DNA of 64,000 nt from Pseudophaeomoniella oleicola (lineage: Eukaryota; Ascomycota; Eurotiomycetes; Phaeomoniellales; Phaeomoniellaceae). A model generated the notes under the pieces. The model was not told the DNA's origin, made no database searches, and worked only from the letters and a program-made list of their open reading frames with translations. Shown piece by piece: positions 1-11,197 of this stretch. The translations under genes were made by a program, and so were the position numbers. Location: contig QWDQ01000067.1 of assembly GCA_003868215.1 (NCBI GenBank), positions 53,492-117,491 of the forward strand, given 5' to 3'. Every line of letters starts with the position of its first letter. Position 1 is the first letter of the stretch.

Positions 1-399
1 TTGATCGCCCTGATCGCGACTTAGAGGTCGAGCACTTGAAGCCCTACTAAGAACAGATGCGGAACGTCCAGGAACACTCGCAGTATCTATGCTAGGCGTC
101 AGGTCTCGCGCTTTGGTTTGTTGGAGTCTCTTAAGCTTCAGCTTTGCTTCGATGGCGGCAAGTTGAAGTTGCAAAGTCTCTTCGTCATCGTCATCTTCAG
201 CTAGTAGTTTTTGAGATGGTAGATGTAGATTAGGTGTCGTCGCAGATCTCTTCAAAGGCGATAGAGAAGTGTTTCTGCTCTCTTGCATTTGCTGAAATTT
301 CCTTCGCCCGCTCGGTGAACTAAGCAGCGCCGCACGAGGGGATTTTGGAGGCCATGCCTCGTCCACTGGATTACCTCGATCAGTCCTATGGTCTAGCAT
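1..399 (-). CDS. mcm10: Probable Mcm10 replication factor, N-terminal part (cut by window edge)
   Basis: An open frame of 133 codons starts at ATG 399 and runs off the window with no stop. It carries a WPPKSP motif followed by LLSSPSGRRKF, then SPLKRSATTPNL, an acidic run, and a short coiled coil (LQLQLAAIEAKLKLKRL). This order resembles what I remember of the N-terminus of fungal Mcm10, which self-associates by a coiled coil and loads DNA polymerase alpha and the CMG helicase at origins. The OB-fold and zinc-finger core that would prove this lies outside the window. It diverges from the RNase H2B gene and shares its promoter. A GTAAGTT donor-like string lies just upstream of the ATG, so a further 5' exon is possible. 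Identification is from recalled family patterns. Confidence 0.55.
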   Translation of the reverse strand, partial: MLDHRTDRGNPVDEAWPPKSPRAALLSSPSGRRKFQQMQESRNTSLSPLKRSATTPNLHLPSQKLLAEDDDDEETLQLQLAAIEAKLKLKRLQQTKARDLTPSIDTASVPGRSASVLSRASSARPLSRDQGDQ

Positions 400-867
400 T
401 GAAGAATGAATAACTTACTAGTGACGATGAAATATGTTGCCTACATCCAATGGAGTGATCTGTCGGTATTGCTTCTTTGCGGACGTTGCGATCGATGGCC
501 CGTGTTTTGTTTATGCGCAGGGATCAGGGATTATTGCTTAGCCAGAGTCACTGAACATTATTGAGTGCTCCTTCGTAACTCTCTCTTCCATATAGGGAAT
601 CTGTTGTCACTTGCCTGTCCTTCCTGCGACCAGCTTCTTTCTCTTCTCTCTCTCTCTTTCTCTCTCTGAACCTAATCGGGTACCTGGCAAATTCCGAAAC
701 TGTGCGATAGTCCCTCGATCTCTATTGGCTCTTATCAATCGACGCGTGACGCGCCACTTTCGCGTTCAATTCGCGATCCCTTGAGTAATTGAAGTTCGAA
801 TCTACATCTACAACTTGATCTTGTATGAACGATCCTAAGGGGCTAATTGCTGAAGGATCACATCACG
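400..867. promoter_or_regulatory. Shared divergent promoter of mcm10-like and RNase H2B genes
   Basis: This 468-bp gap separates two divergent start codons. It holds a CT-rich tract near 640-668 and a compact cluster at 742-764: ACGCGT (742-747), ACGCGC (749-754) and TTTCGCG (758-764, CGCGAAA on the other strand). ACGCGT is the MluI cell-cycle box bound by MBF in yeasts, and CRCGAAA is the SBF box. The cluster lies about 105-125 bp from the RNase H2B ATG and about 345-365 bp from the other ATG. Regulation of both genes by MBF/SBF is inferred. Confidence 0.5.
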
Positions 868-2187
868 ATGCCTCGCCAAACTAGGTCCTCAGCTGCAGAT
901 AGTCCCGTGAAATCTACATCGCATTCTACCGCTACTTCAGTCAAGCATGCTACTCCTATAACGTTCATATTGCCCAAATGCGCAACCTCAGAAGCCCGAT
1001 TCCTCCTACTCAAGGATCCCGCTACTACACATGAGAGGCGCTATTTTTTTGATCCCACCTCAGGCTTATATGAGTTTACGAAGGTTGGTGTATCATCTAT
1101 CGATCCTCGAAGCACCCTCTTTGCGCCTGCAGAAACTAGTACAGAATTGCCAGCTTCAGCTCACGGCGACCAGCCTTCCGCCGATGATATCGCTTCCGGT
1201 TACACATGTAGCAAGGCAGATATCCTTGTTGCGACTCCTGTCGACGTTGCTTTCCACCTTCTTCCAGTTCTCAACGAGGCTTTGGCAAAGTCAAGGAGGA
1301 ACACCGGGAAAGGATTATTTTTGGCTCTGGACGATCTCTTTGAGACCACAGAAGGATTGAGCAGACACCTCAAATACATAGTCAACAATGAGGCGTATAA
1401 GCCTACCCTAGAGAAGTCTCTTGAGGCTATTTGCGATGCGGTTGATGCTGGTGATGAGAAAATGTTCAGGTTGAACGAGGACAAGGTGTTGCAGATGATA
1501 TTGAGAAAGGCACGGGGTTTGGCTAAGCATGGTTTGCCGGCCAGTATGGAAGAGAGATTCGTGAGCAAGGCACTAGAAAAGCCATTGTTAAGTATAAAAA
1601 GAGAAGACTCGAATATTACCGCTGTCACAGGTGTTTCGGATACAGTTACCGAGGGTGCAGAGAGTTCCGAAAATGCCGAATCTCAGAGTACCTCTATGAC
1701 ATCTACTTCATCATCTGCGGCCATATCAGAAGCATCCTCAGTCACGACTGTCGACGCTATCATCGAAGATCCAACCCCCGCTGGTGTCCGAGATCTCCTG
1801 TGTCTGAGAACTGCCATTTCCTTCATCACTGCATCATATATCAATCCGTCGATCTCGTCAATGGTTGACCAAAAGTTCTCTGTAAAGGACTCGCCTGTTG
1901 ACTTTACTCCGCTGAATGAACACCTGCAGTATCTCTCTAATCTCCGTGCAGAAGCCGCTGCTGCGCGATCCTTTGGAGACTTCAGCAGGAAAAGGGTACA
2001 TATGGAGGATGAGGATGCTGCGGAGGTTAGAGCTGAAAAGAAGAGGAAAATGGAAGAGGAAGAAAAGAGAAAGAAAGCAGGCATATCACGAGGTGTCAGA
2101 GACTTACAAAAGGTGAATGTTTCAGGAATGAAGAAAATGAGCGACTTTTTTGCGAAGAAGCCTACCCCTGCGAAGGCGACAACATGA
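868..2187 (+). CDS. rnh202: Ribonuclease H2 subunit B
   Basis: Single-exon gene encoding 439 residues. RNase H2 is the heterotrimer that removes ribonucleotides from DNA and resolves RNA:DNA hybrids in the nucleus; subunit B is a scaffold. The N-terminal triple-barrel region is visible as FILPKC, FLLLKDP, RYFFDP and LYEFTKV (about residues 34-80). It is followed by the helical domain with DVAFHLLPVLNEAL and FLALDDLFE. A basic, charged stretch leads to a C-terminal PIP box, M421-KK-M424-SD-F427-F428, the PCNA-binding form seen in this family. The ATG at 868 is chosen because an upstream TTG extension to 847 is not a normal eukaryotic start. Length suits the fungal family. The 5' neighbour is a probable replication gene. 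Confidence 0.9.
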   Translation: MPRQTRSSAADSPVKSTSHSTATSVKHATPITFILPKCATSEARFLLLKDPATTHERRYFFDPTSGLYEFTKVGVSSIDPRSTLFAPAETSTELPASAHGDQPSADDIASGYTCSKADILVATPVDVAFHLLPVLNEALAKSRRNTGKGLFLALDDLFETTEGLSRHLKYIVNNEAYKPTLEKSLEAICDAVDAGDEKMFRLNEDKVLQMILRKARGLAKHGLPASMEERFVSKALEKPLLSIKREDSNITAVTGVSDTVTEGAESSENAESQSTSMTSTSSSAAISEASSVTTVDAIIEDPTPAGVRDLLCLRTAISFITASYINPSISSMVDQKFSVKDSPVDFTPLNEHLQYLSNLRAEAAAARSFGDFSRKRVHMEDEDAAEVRAEKKRKMEEEEKRKKAGISRGVRDLQKVNVSGMKKMSDFFAKKPTPAKATT

Positions 2188-3114
2188 AAGGGACGACGTG
2201 GTGATATCGACTTTTGGCTGTTCGCAATGCAGACGCATGCTCCAGCATCATGCAGAGACGTCCATCATATTGAGGACTTGGTGGATCGAAGTCAGTGACA
2301 GCACTTAAGCGGTTGCACAGGAAGCTACTTCCGACCACTTCCTCCTGCGGGAAGATTCACTCCGCCTTGTTCACATAACCCGTCAATGGCTAAGCTCTGC
2401 TTGTTCAGGTAGCATCATCCTACCAACGTATAAGCAGGCTCGAAACAGATCAAGCTGATCCAAGCCGAAGTGAGCAAACAGACTGTTGAGGCACTCCTCT
2501 CCTCCCAGAACCGACGCATGCTAGAAAGCATAGCCCACGAAAGGTGTATGCAACCCACCACATACGATGAAGGTCATATATTTCCGCTCCGCAGACTCTT
2601 GACACGCACCTACTTACCTCCCCTTTTTGCCTCTGCTGCCTGTTATGACGCACAATAGTCATCTGCACGTGCGAGGAAAATCACATTCAGGATTCTTCTT
2701 AGCGTCATGGGCTCGGGCCTGTAGACGTTCTTGGATTGAACATACTGCACTCCCGACCTCCATGTGTCTCTTCTCTCCGGTGGAGTTCCATGTATGTACC
2801 TACCTAGATAGCCAGAAAAGCCAATCATTGTACAACACTGCAAATCAATTTATACACTTCAGTAAATCCGTGCCTTTTTTGTTAGGTGTTTACCCAACAT
2901 CATCATATAGGATCTCAGATTACGCATAGGCGTTCGACGCTTAGATGCGAGTCAAAACCGTGCTAATTATGTGTGATTGAATCCAATTCGTATGGATTTT
3001 GAAGCTAAGCTAAGCAGAGCCCAGAGTAAGAATCATATTATCATCTAAGGACTCGTCATTGCTCATTGTGTCATGTCATGCTGTCTGAACCCCGAAAGAA
3101 AAATCCAAACTAAA

Positions 3115-3145
<31 letters not shown>

Positions 3146-3739
3146 TGAAACGCAGCAATCAGAGCAGAGGCATGACAGGCAGATGTGTGATGGCAACAAG
3201 AAGAAAGAAAGGAAAGTTCTGGGAAAAAAAAAAGGAATTCGAGCACATTGGTCGTTGGATCACTTTTCCATATCCTTTTTTTCCCGTGCGCCGCTGTGAT
3301 GACTAAATCGATACATGCAAGGTAGAAAGAAGTCCGATGGATTCGTTCATTCGTGTCGTAGCATCATAGAAGGAAAACGGCAAGCCCGAAATATAAGGTG
3401 GATGAGAGTTTTGAAACCCTTTCGCAAGATGGAATGAACGCCTTGCTGGATATAAATAATAATATGCCTCTGCTGGTGAAGAGGTTTCGCTATACGCCTT
3501 TTTAATGTCTCTCCTGGGATGCTGATAACGAGATGCTCCGTGATGTTGATAACGTAGGGGAAAGACCTGGTGGCGTGTGTTCAGGTGCTGGTGTGATTAG
3601 AGAAGAAAATCCTCAATGTCGAGGTAAGAAAGACGAAATCTTGACGGGTGCGCTGGCTTGACGAACGAGAAAGAAATTCAACTGCTCGAGTTTTGTAGTA
3701 GTTCGTCAACTTCGACATCTGGTGATGCCGTTGTACCGT
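2188..3739. other. Intergenic region between convergent genes
   Basis: This 1.55-kb stretch lies between the 3' ends of the RNase H2B and PD-(D/E)XK-like genes. It holds only short overlapping open frames with no protein character, a TGCC tetranucleotide repeat at 3115-3144 and a short A-run near 3224. I see no RNA gene or mobile element in it. Confidence 0.6.
3115..3144. repeat. (TGCC)n microsatellite
   Basis: About seven and a half TGCC units in tandem, in non-coding DNA. Confidence 0.9.
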
Positions 3740-5131
3740 CTACTTTTGCCCTGACGATCTGTCCGCAACGGGCTCAGACACCGTAAATCCATACAGGTCT
3801 TTCAAAAACGGCCAGTATTCCTCGGTGAGCCAAGTCTGAGCTTCGTCAAGTACTTTGAGGAGGCAAAATATGTCGAGAATCGTCGCTGTACCTCCAGCAG
3901 AGTAGGGACCAAGGACACGCTGTTACATGGGTCAAACAGAGATCTTCTAATGGAACCTTTTCAAGGGATATTAACAATGACTTACCACTGTTCCATTTTC
4001 TTCTCGATAGGATATGTGAATATTCCAAAAATGGCCGTAGACAATGATCCCTAAGATTGGGAGGGTTTTGGCGTACTCGTGGGTGCAATTTGAGTTTTGA
4101 GTCAGGCATTGCATCTTCTCGCGCATCGCGGAGCTTGCGACGGTGAACTGGTATACACCTTCCTCGTAGTCACTTGACATCTGTTTGATTTCAACTAACC
4201 CCAGAATAAGGTTGTCATCTGCTTGCCCATCGGTGAAAGCAGAAATATTGCCCCCTATGACGCGTGCTTTGAGGGCGGCAATAAGAGGAGCCGTTGTTTC
4301 ATCGCAGAGCAATGCAATGTGTTTGTCGACTTTGACGGAACCAATTGACTTGCTGTTCAAAAGGGGCAAAAGGCTGCTGTGGACGGTCTTGCTTTCTGCT
4401 GGTACAATTTTGAGATCTTCAAGACCAGTTTTCAAAATCTCCAAAATGACTTCGGATGACCACGTAGCTTCATCACCACAGTCCCTGTACGCTTCCCCGG
4501 CGGCCTTGTAGATCTTTATGACAAATTTGAAGTCCGCGTCTACTTGGCCGGCCCGATCGATAGCATGGTCAGGGATTGGTTCTAGACCTTGGGACAGTTT
4601 GTCGATTTTCTCGGCTATGTCAGCGGGAATGCATCCAGAAACTGCAAATGCTCCTGATAGCTTCTTGACTAGCCTGAGAATATGAGGTGGTAGCTTAGCT
4701 GTGACACTGTAAAGAGGTGCTGGTGCCATAATGCCGATCACGAAAGATGGCACAGTAATCTTCAATTGGCTCCTCTTTGCTTTATTCCGGGTGGGACTCT
4801 GCTCCCGAGTCTGTCCAGTCATTTCCGACGGCCCCGTGAGACTGGCACTCAATAACGAACTCTGCTCAGATAGGTCGACAGAGGGTGCAGGTACGTTGCC
4901 ACCACGACCTGCTTTAGGAGTACGCTGCTCGTCGTTGATGGTACTCTTACGAGGCCTTTTGAGCGGAGATCTGGGCCGTCCACTCGCTTCCGAGGCCGCT
5001 GGAGTAGGAGCCATGGTTCTCTTTCGTTTGTTAGGTCGGATAGATGATTCTGAACAATCGGGACAATCGGGAATGGAATCCAACCAGCGCGAGACGCTCT
5101 TAATTCTCTCTGAGATGGGGGAAGAAGACAT
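3740..5131 (-). CDS. Fungal PD-(D/E)XK nuclease-like domain protein
   Basis: Two exons, 5131-3986 and 3919-3740, with a 66-nt intron (GTAAGT donor, ACAG acceptor), give 441 residues. The N-terminus fits the family pattern as I remember it: a short helix with WLDSIPDCP, a basic KRKR tract, then low-complexity SPLKRPRK. The globular part from about residue 115 contains a candidate PD-(D/E)XK core: D269 in SVKVDKHIALL and E314-I-K316 in GLVEIKQ. The second exon supplies the usual C-terminal segment (RVLGPYSAGG, then EEYWPFLKDLYGF), which supports the splice. These proteins are abundant in Pezizomycotina, are often found near repeats, and have no established role. Nuclease activity is not shown. 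ATG 5131 is preferred over an upstream frame extension that lacks family character. Confidence 0.8.
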
Positions 5132-6470
5132 GATGAAAAGGAATCCGACGAGCAAGAGATAGGAGGAATGATAGAAATAAATATACGATGGTCTTGTTGT
5201 TTGTCGCACAAAGACTGTGGTTTCGTACTACAAAAACATTTGGTGTTGTTGTGATGCAGGAGAGAGCGTGGCTGAGATGAGAGCGACTCGTTGGCTGTTG
5301 ATATTGCCAAGGAGAATCCAAGACTGCGACGAGCGCCGTGTTTGTGCGACTTAGCAACGCGCACAAGGATCGTACGCAAATTGGGACGATTCTGTTGCGA
5401 AAACAATCATTGTCCTACCTATGTAAGCAGGAGCTCATGTTTTGGTGTTCAATTGAAAAAGATATCTCAAATAATCTCGTAGAACAGTCTGCAGATCTGT
5501 GATACAGTAAACATCGGAGACCGTGCTCGACTTTCCAAGAGCCGATTGGCCGATCCAGAGCCGCATCAGTCCAGATTGGCTATTCAGCCCTTACTGTAAG
5601 TGATATTCCCTCTGAGTACCTATGTTCACTAATTACTGCAAAAGGGTGCAGTGCTCCTCTTGTAGAAGCAGCAGCTTATGGAGTCAGCAACACATGCGAA
5701 GTACGACATGGTCAACGAACACGCTAACGTGATCTGATACTTCAAGAAAAGTCTCGAAATGGGAGGTGTTTGGCATTGAGAACGACAGAATCACAACTCT
5801 CGAGATGATGCTCCGGAAATGGAAGAGCGTAGCTTCGATGCCCTGCCTAAACTGATCTTCGTCTGTACAGGTCTATCCACTGTCACGAAAACGGGCATCC
5901 TGAGCCGAACTAAGTTGCCGCCGTCTCTTACGGTCTGCTTTATCCAATGGAGGAGTCGAAAATTGAAAGACGAAAGCCTTGGGAATGCACAGCAACAGCA
6001 GCACCTTGGAAATGGCCTCTCATTTCCATGAGTCTTCTCTGACTCTCGCGTCCTGTCGTGCGCATCTAGATAGGTAAAGGATCTATAGGAGTTCGTCGAC
6101 GGTCTCTCACTGCCCAGCTGTTGGTGGGAATCTGGCATTGGGAGTCGTGCTCTCGATTTGGTCAGTATGCAAGATATGGGGCTTCCACTACTCATCAAAG
6201 TCAGGCTCGTGATATCTACCTACGCCAATGTCTAGCGCTGCGTGGCCTAACGTTAGAAGAGGACTGCGAACTGTCGCTTTCGGTCAATTCCATTTCATTC
6301 TGTCTTTGGTGAACAGTTCTTTCATATTGTTCTAACCTTTTATATGTTGTACCTTTCTAAGCACTCTTTCAATTGTTTTCTGAGTCTTCTCACGCATATC
6401 AAGATCACGTTGTTTGGACATTCTTACTGCTCGGAAACTACAATCCCGGCTCCGAGCCTCTTATTTAGAT
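5132..6470. other. Divergent intergenic region
   Basis: This 1.34-kb gap lies between two divergent starts. The open frames in it are short and overlap on both strands. I see no RNA gene, repeat array or recognisable regulatory element. Confidence 0.5.
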
Positions 6471-7457
6471 ATGAGATCGTCATCATTTGTACCCCTTTTG
6501 GCGCTGTGCAGGACATGGACCCTAGCCAATGCAGCAGCCAGCAGCAGCAGCCCATATACATTTATCCAACCCGAGTCCGGAATCACCGCCTCCGTAGGCC
6601 AAACCTCCGTGATCCAATGGAACACCACCGCCCCCTCCTCCCGGCAGATCTCCATCTATCTAGAAACCGAGGGAAACTCGACGGCCATCTACACGATCGC
6701 GTCCAACATCGCCAACTCCGGTTCAATCTCCTGGGCACCTCCATCAGGCACGGCGCCGGGGGCTGACTACGTGATCGCGCTCCAACCGCACGGTTCCGAT
6801 CAGGTGTACCGCTCCGACGCCTTTACGATCTCGTCCTCGTCTTCGTCGAGCACCCAGTATCCGACTCAAGGCGAGACGCTCGACGCCGGTGAAACCACGG
6901 CCATTACCTGGCACGTCGACAGCGGCGTTGCCAGCGTCAGCATCTACCTGATGCGAGGAAGCACCGATGGCACATCAAATCTACACAACGTATCGACCGT
7001 CGCCACCGCCGTGACCAACACGGGAAGCGTCGGCTACCTGATCCCCTCCGGCCTCGACTCCGGTACAGACTACATGTTCGCCATCGTCGATTCCGCCGAC
7101 GTCTCGAACGTGATCTACTCGTCTACTTTCACCATTGTCGATGATGATGATCAATCATCCGCATCATCTTCTTCTGCTTCTGCTTCTGCTTCTCCGACGA
7201 CAACAGCCTCGTCGTCGTCGTCCTCGCCTTCCAATAGCGGTGGAGGTGGTGATGGTACCAGCGCATCCAGTGCTCCGTCAAACACGGCGATGGCTTCATC
7301 ATCATCAGCATCGTCGCCCTCTGCCTCATCCTCTTCCTCTCCTCTATCATCACAATCCACCTCATCATCCTCACCATCCATTTCTCACCCTCGTCCCCTC
7401 TGGATCTGTACCGCAACAGCCCTTCTCCCTCTAATTCTGTTCACCAACGTCTTTTAG
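6471..7457 (+). CDS. KRE9/KNH1-like GPI-anchored cell-wall protein
   Basis: Intronless gene for 328 residues. It has a signal peptide (about 1-22), two tandem Ig-like KNH-type repeats (about 28-120 and 129-222), a Ser-rich stalk (about 229-300) and a hydrophobic C-terminal tail (about 309-328), as expected for GPI attachment. Repeat hallmarks are SVGQTSVIQWNTT and ETTAITWHVDSG, each followed by an ISIYL/VSIYL strand and a closing DAFTI/STFTI strand. Related yeast proteins take part in beta-1,6-glucan assembly; most filamentous-fungal members are uncharacterised wall proteins. Start 6471 is the first ATG giving a clean signal peptide. Codons are strongly C-ending compared with neighbours. The gene converges on the permease. 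Confidence 0.8.
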   Translation: MRSSSFVPLLALCRTWTLANAAASSSSPYTFIQPESGITASVGQTSVIQWNTTAPSSRQISIYLETEGNSTAIYTIASNIANSGSISWAPPSGTAPGADYVIALQPHGSDQVYRSDAFTISSSSSSSTQYPTQGETLDAGETTAITWHVDSGVASVSIYLMRGSTDGTSNLHNVSTVATAVTNTGSVGYLIPSGLDSGTDYMFAIVDSADVSNVIYSSTFTIVDDDDQSSASSSSASASASPTTTASSSSSSPSNSGGGGDGTSASSAPSNTAMASSSSASSPSASSSSSPLSSQSTSSSSPSISHPRPLWICTATALLPLILFTNVF

Positions 7458-7812
7458 TAGACAGACTAATAGTATCATCTCGTGTGATTTGTAATCGTTC
7501 ACGCGTATATTCGTGAATATTAATGGATTTGGCGACCAACTATTCGCTTTTTCTTTTCTGGGTTTCTGTGTAGGTAATAGGTTCACGTGGTTGTCCTTTT
7601 TTTTTTTTTTTTTTTTTTTTTTGGACAGGTGGGGATTTGCTATATCTATATGTATGTCTTCAGTAGAGGCAGAGTCAGTAGTACGTTTGGTAACTAAATT
7701 CCTCATGCCACGCGTTGCCCACGATCCATCCAACTCTTTATGACCAAGAAAATGTATATCGTCCATCTGATTTCTCTCCGTGCACCACGCGCCCCCCCCC
7801 CCCCCAACTTTC
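7458..7812. other. Short convergent intergenic region with homopolymers
   Basis: 355 bp between two stop codons. It contains a run of 26 T (7597-7622) and a run of 14 C (7792-7805), both non-coding. No element ends or target duplications are visible beside the T-run. Confidence 0.7.
7597..7622. repeat. Poly-T run (26 nt)
   Basis: Uninterrupted T homopolymer in the convergent spacer. Length may vary between assemblies. Confidence 0.9.
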
Positions 7813-9625
7813 CTACTTCGTCAAACCCCTCACGGTCTTCAACAAGCTCCCCTTTCCTCCTTCCTTCTCTTCTCGCTTGACTCGCTCTTCGCTCTCGATT
7901 TTGCCCTCGGCCTCGGCGCGCGCCATTTGCTCTTCGTCGTCGACGTTGACGCCCGCGACTTCCGCTTCGATCTGTCTGATCGGTCCAGTGAACCAGCGCC
8001 GGGCCCAGAGGAACCACGAGCCAAAACTGAAGGCGGCAATGATACCGACTGCAACGGGCGTGTAATTGAGGGTTTGTGAGTCCACCGGATTGAGTTCGGG
8101 AAGACAGAAGATTATGGCGATGAAGCCGATCCACAACACTGCGATCAATGCGATGGGCTTGGAGAAGCGGCCAAAGTTGAAGGGTCCTTTCACGAAATTC
8201 TCGGGCCAGACCAAGCCAATCAGGATGGGAATCCCGTAGGATAAATACAGACCTATCGTGGCAATTGATGTTGCAGCAGAGAAAGCGACGGTGGAGCCCA
8301 GAGATGGTAAGGCGAGGCAAAACGCGAGGAAAGCGGCAAGCCATACAGTCCGGATTGGTGATTTGAAGCGATCATCCACCTTATGGAAGAAATGGGGGAT
8401 GCCTCTATCCCGCGCAAATGCAAACATCATACGGGAGTTCGAAGTCAAGGAAAACAGACCGCAGTGCCATACACAAATGATGATCAAGGCCATAAGCACC
8501 AAAGCCCCGTCTTCGCCAAAGATGTCAACAAGAATTTGAAGTACGGGTTGGCCGTAGTCAGAGTTAACTGTTCTGTCGAAGTCCTGGATTGAGAAGAGGA
8601 GCGCCAGAAGCAGGAAAAAGCCAAAAACTGCACTACAGCCCACGGACATCAGAACACCAATGGGAGCAGACCAGGAGGCTTTTCGGGTCTCCTCCGACAA
8701 ATGTGCAGACGCATCAAAGCCCGTTATCGTGTACTGAGATATCAAGATCCCAATACAGGCGACGTATGCGGGCGAGGCACGAACGCTCCAACCTGGGTCA
8801 CCAGTACCATCGTAGAATTTGGCAAAGACAAAGCTGGCAGACTGATGTGTGGGAGCTTTGGCGAGGACCGCTACGCCGAAAGCGAAGACGCCGAGGGAGT
8901 GCAGGACGATTGAAGTGTTGTTAAGGTAACGGAGGATGTGAACACCGAAAGTGTTGACCAGTCCATGGCTGAAAAGGAGGGCGGCGTAAATACCAATCGT
9001 CCTAGGAGCGGTAGCGGTATAACCTTTGACAGTGGCAGCTGTAGAGACAAGCCCGGCGCATCCGAAAGTAATGCCGGTAGTGACCGCAACTTGGCCCAGA
9101 AAATTGAACCATCCTGTGATCCAGGAGAAGAAGGCGGCGTGTTTCTTTGGTGCAAGCATGGCAGCCCAGAAGTAAGGTCCGCCACTTGTTGGTATGGCGC
9201 TGACGATCTCACTCATACCTCCGGCGACGAACATGGTAAAGAAGGAAACAATGATCCAACCGACCGACATGACACCAGGGCCGCCAGTGGTGATGCCTAT
9301 CTACAGTATGAGCTTGCGTAGAACCAACAGAGAAAGATACTGCGGACTTACCATAGAGGAAGAGTGTCGTGATTCCAGTTATGACACTCTGATGAAGGAA
9401 TATTAGTTAGACATAGCTCATTGCAAGACTCCAGGGGTAGGTTGACGAAAGGGCATATGTTCTGACTGCTGTGCTAGTGTGACGTACAATAATAGAGAAC
9501 GAAACACCAAAGTTGTGTGCCAAACTCCAGTCTCTATTCAACTCCTGCTTGTATCCCAATTCCGCCAGTCGACCTTCATCACGCGACTTGGAGCGTACGG
9601 CCGGAGTGAACTCCTCGTCGGCCAT
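7813..9625 (-). CDS. Amino-acid permease, APC superfamily (GABA/choline permease-like)
   Basis: Three exons, 9625-9488, 9388-9352 and 9296-7813, with introns of 99 and 55 nt, give 552 residues. The soluble N-terminus (MADEEFTPAV, then AELGYKQELNRDWSLAHNFG) leads into the first membrane helix at FSIISVITGITT, which is rebuilt only when both introns are removed. TTGGPGVMSVGWI and GGMSEIVSAIPTSGGPYFW are classic motifs of the fungal amino-acid/choline transporter group. About twelve hydrophobic segments follow, and the tail is charged and Lys/Glu-rich. It probably imports GABA, choline or a related amine at the plasma membrane; the substrate cannot be read from sequence. The 37-nt middle exon is easily missed by automatic prediction. 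Confidence 0.88.
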
Positions 9626-11197
9626 GCTGTTATTGGAGTGGGCCGACAGCCCTTCTGTAGTTGTCCTATCAACAAGTTAAGTCCCCGCTGATCAATACTG
9701 TGTCGCTCCGAAACCAGAGGGGACGCTGGGTGAGGATGATGCGCGATGAGAGACGATCAGATGGATGATAGAAGTATCGAAGACAGGAGTAAGACCAAAG
9801 AAAGAGTAGAGACTAAGAGTGAGAGCTGAGATGGTATGCGATGGCTGATGTCCTAGACTACGCTATCTGCACAGTACCAAATACCTCTGGCGAGCTTACC
9901 TGACATGACTGCGTAAATTTGGCTGACCTTGACCTTATCAGCACAGCACTTATCGTTAGTGACATGCCCAGGCGCCACGCTTTGCAGGGTCAAGATTTCA
10001 TTATGGCTAGAAAGATAACAGCAGGGATGTTTGCTTAGGTGTGGTTGGATCATTTTGAAACCATGTGCGCCATCTTGACTTGGAAAGATAAAGAGGTTGC
10101 AGTGAGATTGTCGCTGGTGGAGCTCTCCGCTGCGCGCAAGGGCAAGGTAGTCGAGACAGATGCTGGGGAACCGGATGCCATTACTAGAAGGAGTAAGGGG
10201 TCATGATCATGTTTGATTCTCGAACCCAATGATCTGGTGTTTCTTCCCTCTAAAGTTGCCTAGGTGGTAGTTAGGTCTTCAAAGCTTCTAGTGGACATCA
10301 TGATCTAACCACGACGGTTTTAGACGCGAAAGTCTCGAGGAGTGTTGAAGCCGTAAAAGGAGAGCGCGTATGGCTTAACCTCATGTCTTGAAGACTTCGT
10401 ATCTACGATCAGTCAGTGCCTAGAGGGGAGACTTGCTTTATGTATGGCATGGTCAATTGTTGTGTGCATGGAGCAAAGGGACGTCTCTCCATATATATTC
10501 TACAGCCATCGGAATCATCTGCAGTTTGATCTCTCTGGTGTACCTACGTACCTAGGAAGAACATGTATCCCATTGCAAATAGAGACTCGGACCAGGAAGA
10601 CATGATTAATAGCAAATGGAGTTGGATCTGTATTCAGAGCTATGGAATGCTAAGTCATTGAACAACTCGGCTCGACTCTTACGCCTAGACGTCGATTCGC
10701 TCACGATAATGAGCAAACAGTGCCATGCTTCCTATCCATATCCTGATATCCATTTGCCTATCTTCGAATTTTTTTTGAGCTTTTCACTTCGTCTCGAAAG
10801 AGAATCGTTGCCATCATTATTTATCTGCCACCACCCGCCAAATCTGTTCACAAGCCACCCCCATTCAAGCCCACTTCAGCTCAAAAAGAAAAGCTTCCGA
10901 GCGCCAGCGCACACAAGCTTTCTTTTCGAAGCTCCGTGCTGCTGTTTATTGTAACACGGAGGCTGTCCATAGGGACAACAGCTTTTCCGAAAATGACCAA
11001 AGTCCAATCTGGGTCAAAAAATAATCAATCGCTAGAACGCCATGCAATGCAGTAGTAGTGAAGCAACAATGACTTTGTCAAGGCAGACTTTATGGCAACG
11101 GCCATGGTTTGCTACCGAGATCAAGTCGAAGAAAGGTGTTTTTTTGTTACAGAGTTGAGTTGGTAGAGAAACCTTCCCACTCCCACTGCTGAACTGT
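9626..11197. other. Intergenic region
   Basis: 1.57 kb between the permease start and the 3' end of the TBP gene. It should hold the permease promoter and the TBP 3' UTR. I see only short frames without protein-like composition and no repeat array. Confidence 0.5.

Noticed and set aside
785-810. tRNA T-loop-like string GTTCGAATC
   Set aside because: No matching acceptor, D-arm or anticodon stem can be built around it. No other tRNA candidate was found in the window by eye.
7129-7434. Several frames overlapping the Ser-rich stalk of the KRE9-like gene
   Set aside because: His/Leu/Pro-rich or Asp/Glu-rich translations are typical off-frame readings of Ser-codon repeats.
7597-7622. T26 run as a retroposon poly-A tail
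   Set aside because: No adjacent element sequence or target-site duplication; several other homopolymers occur in this window.
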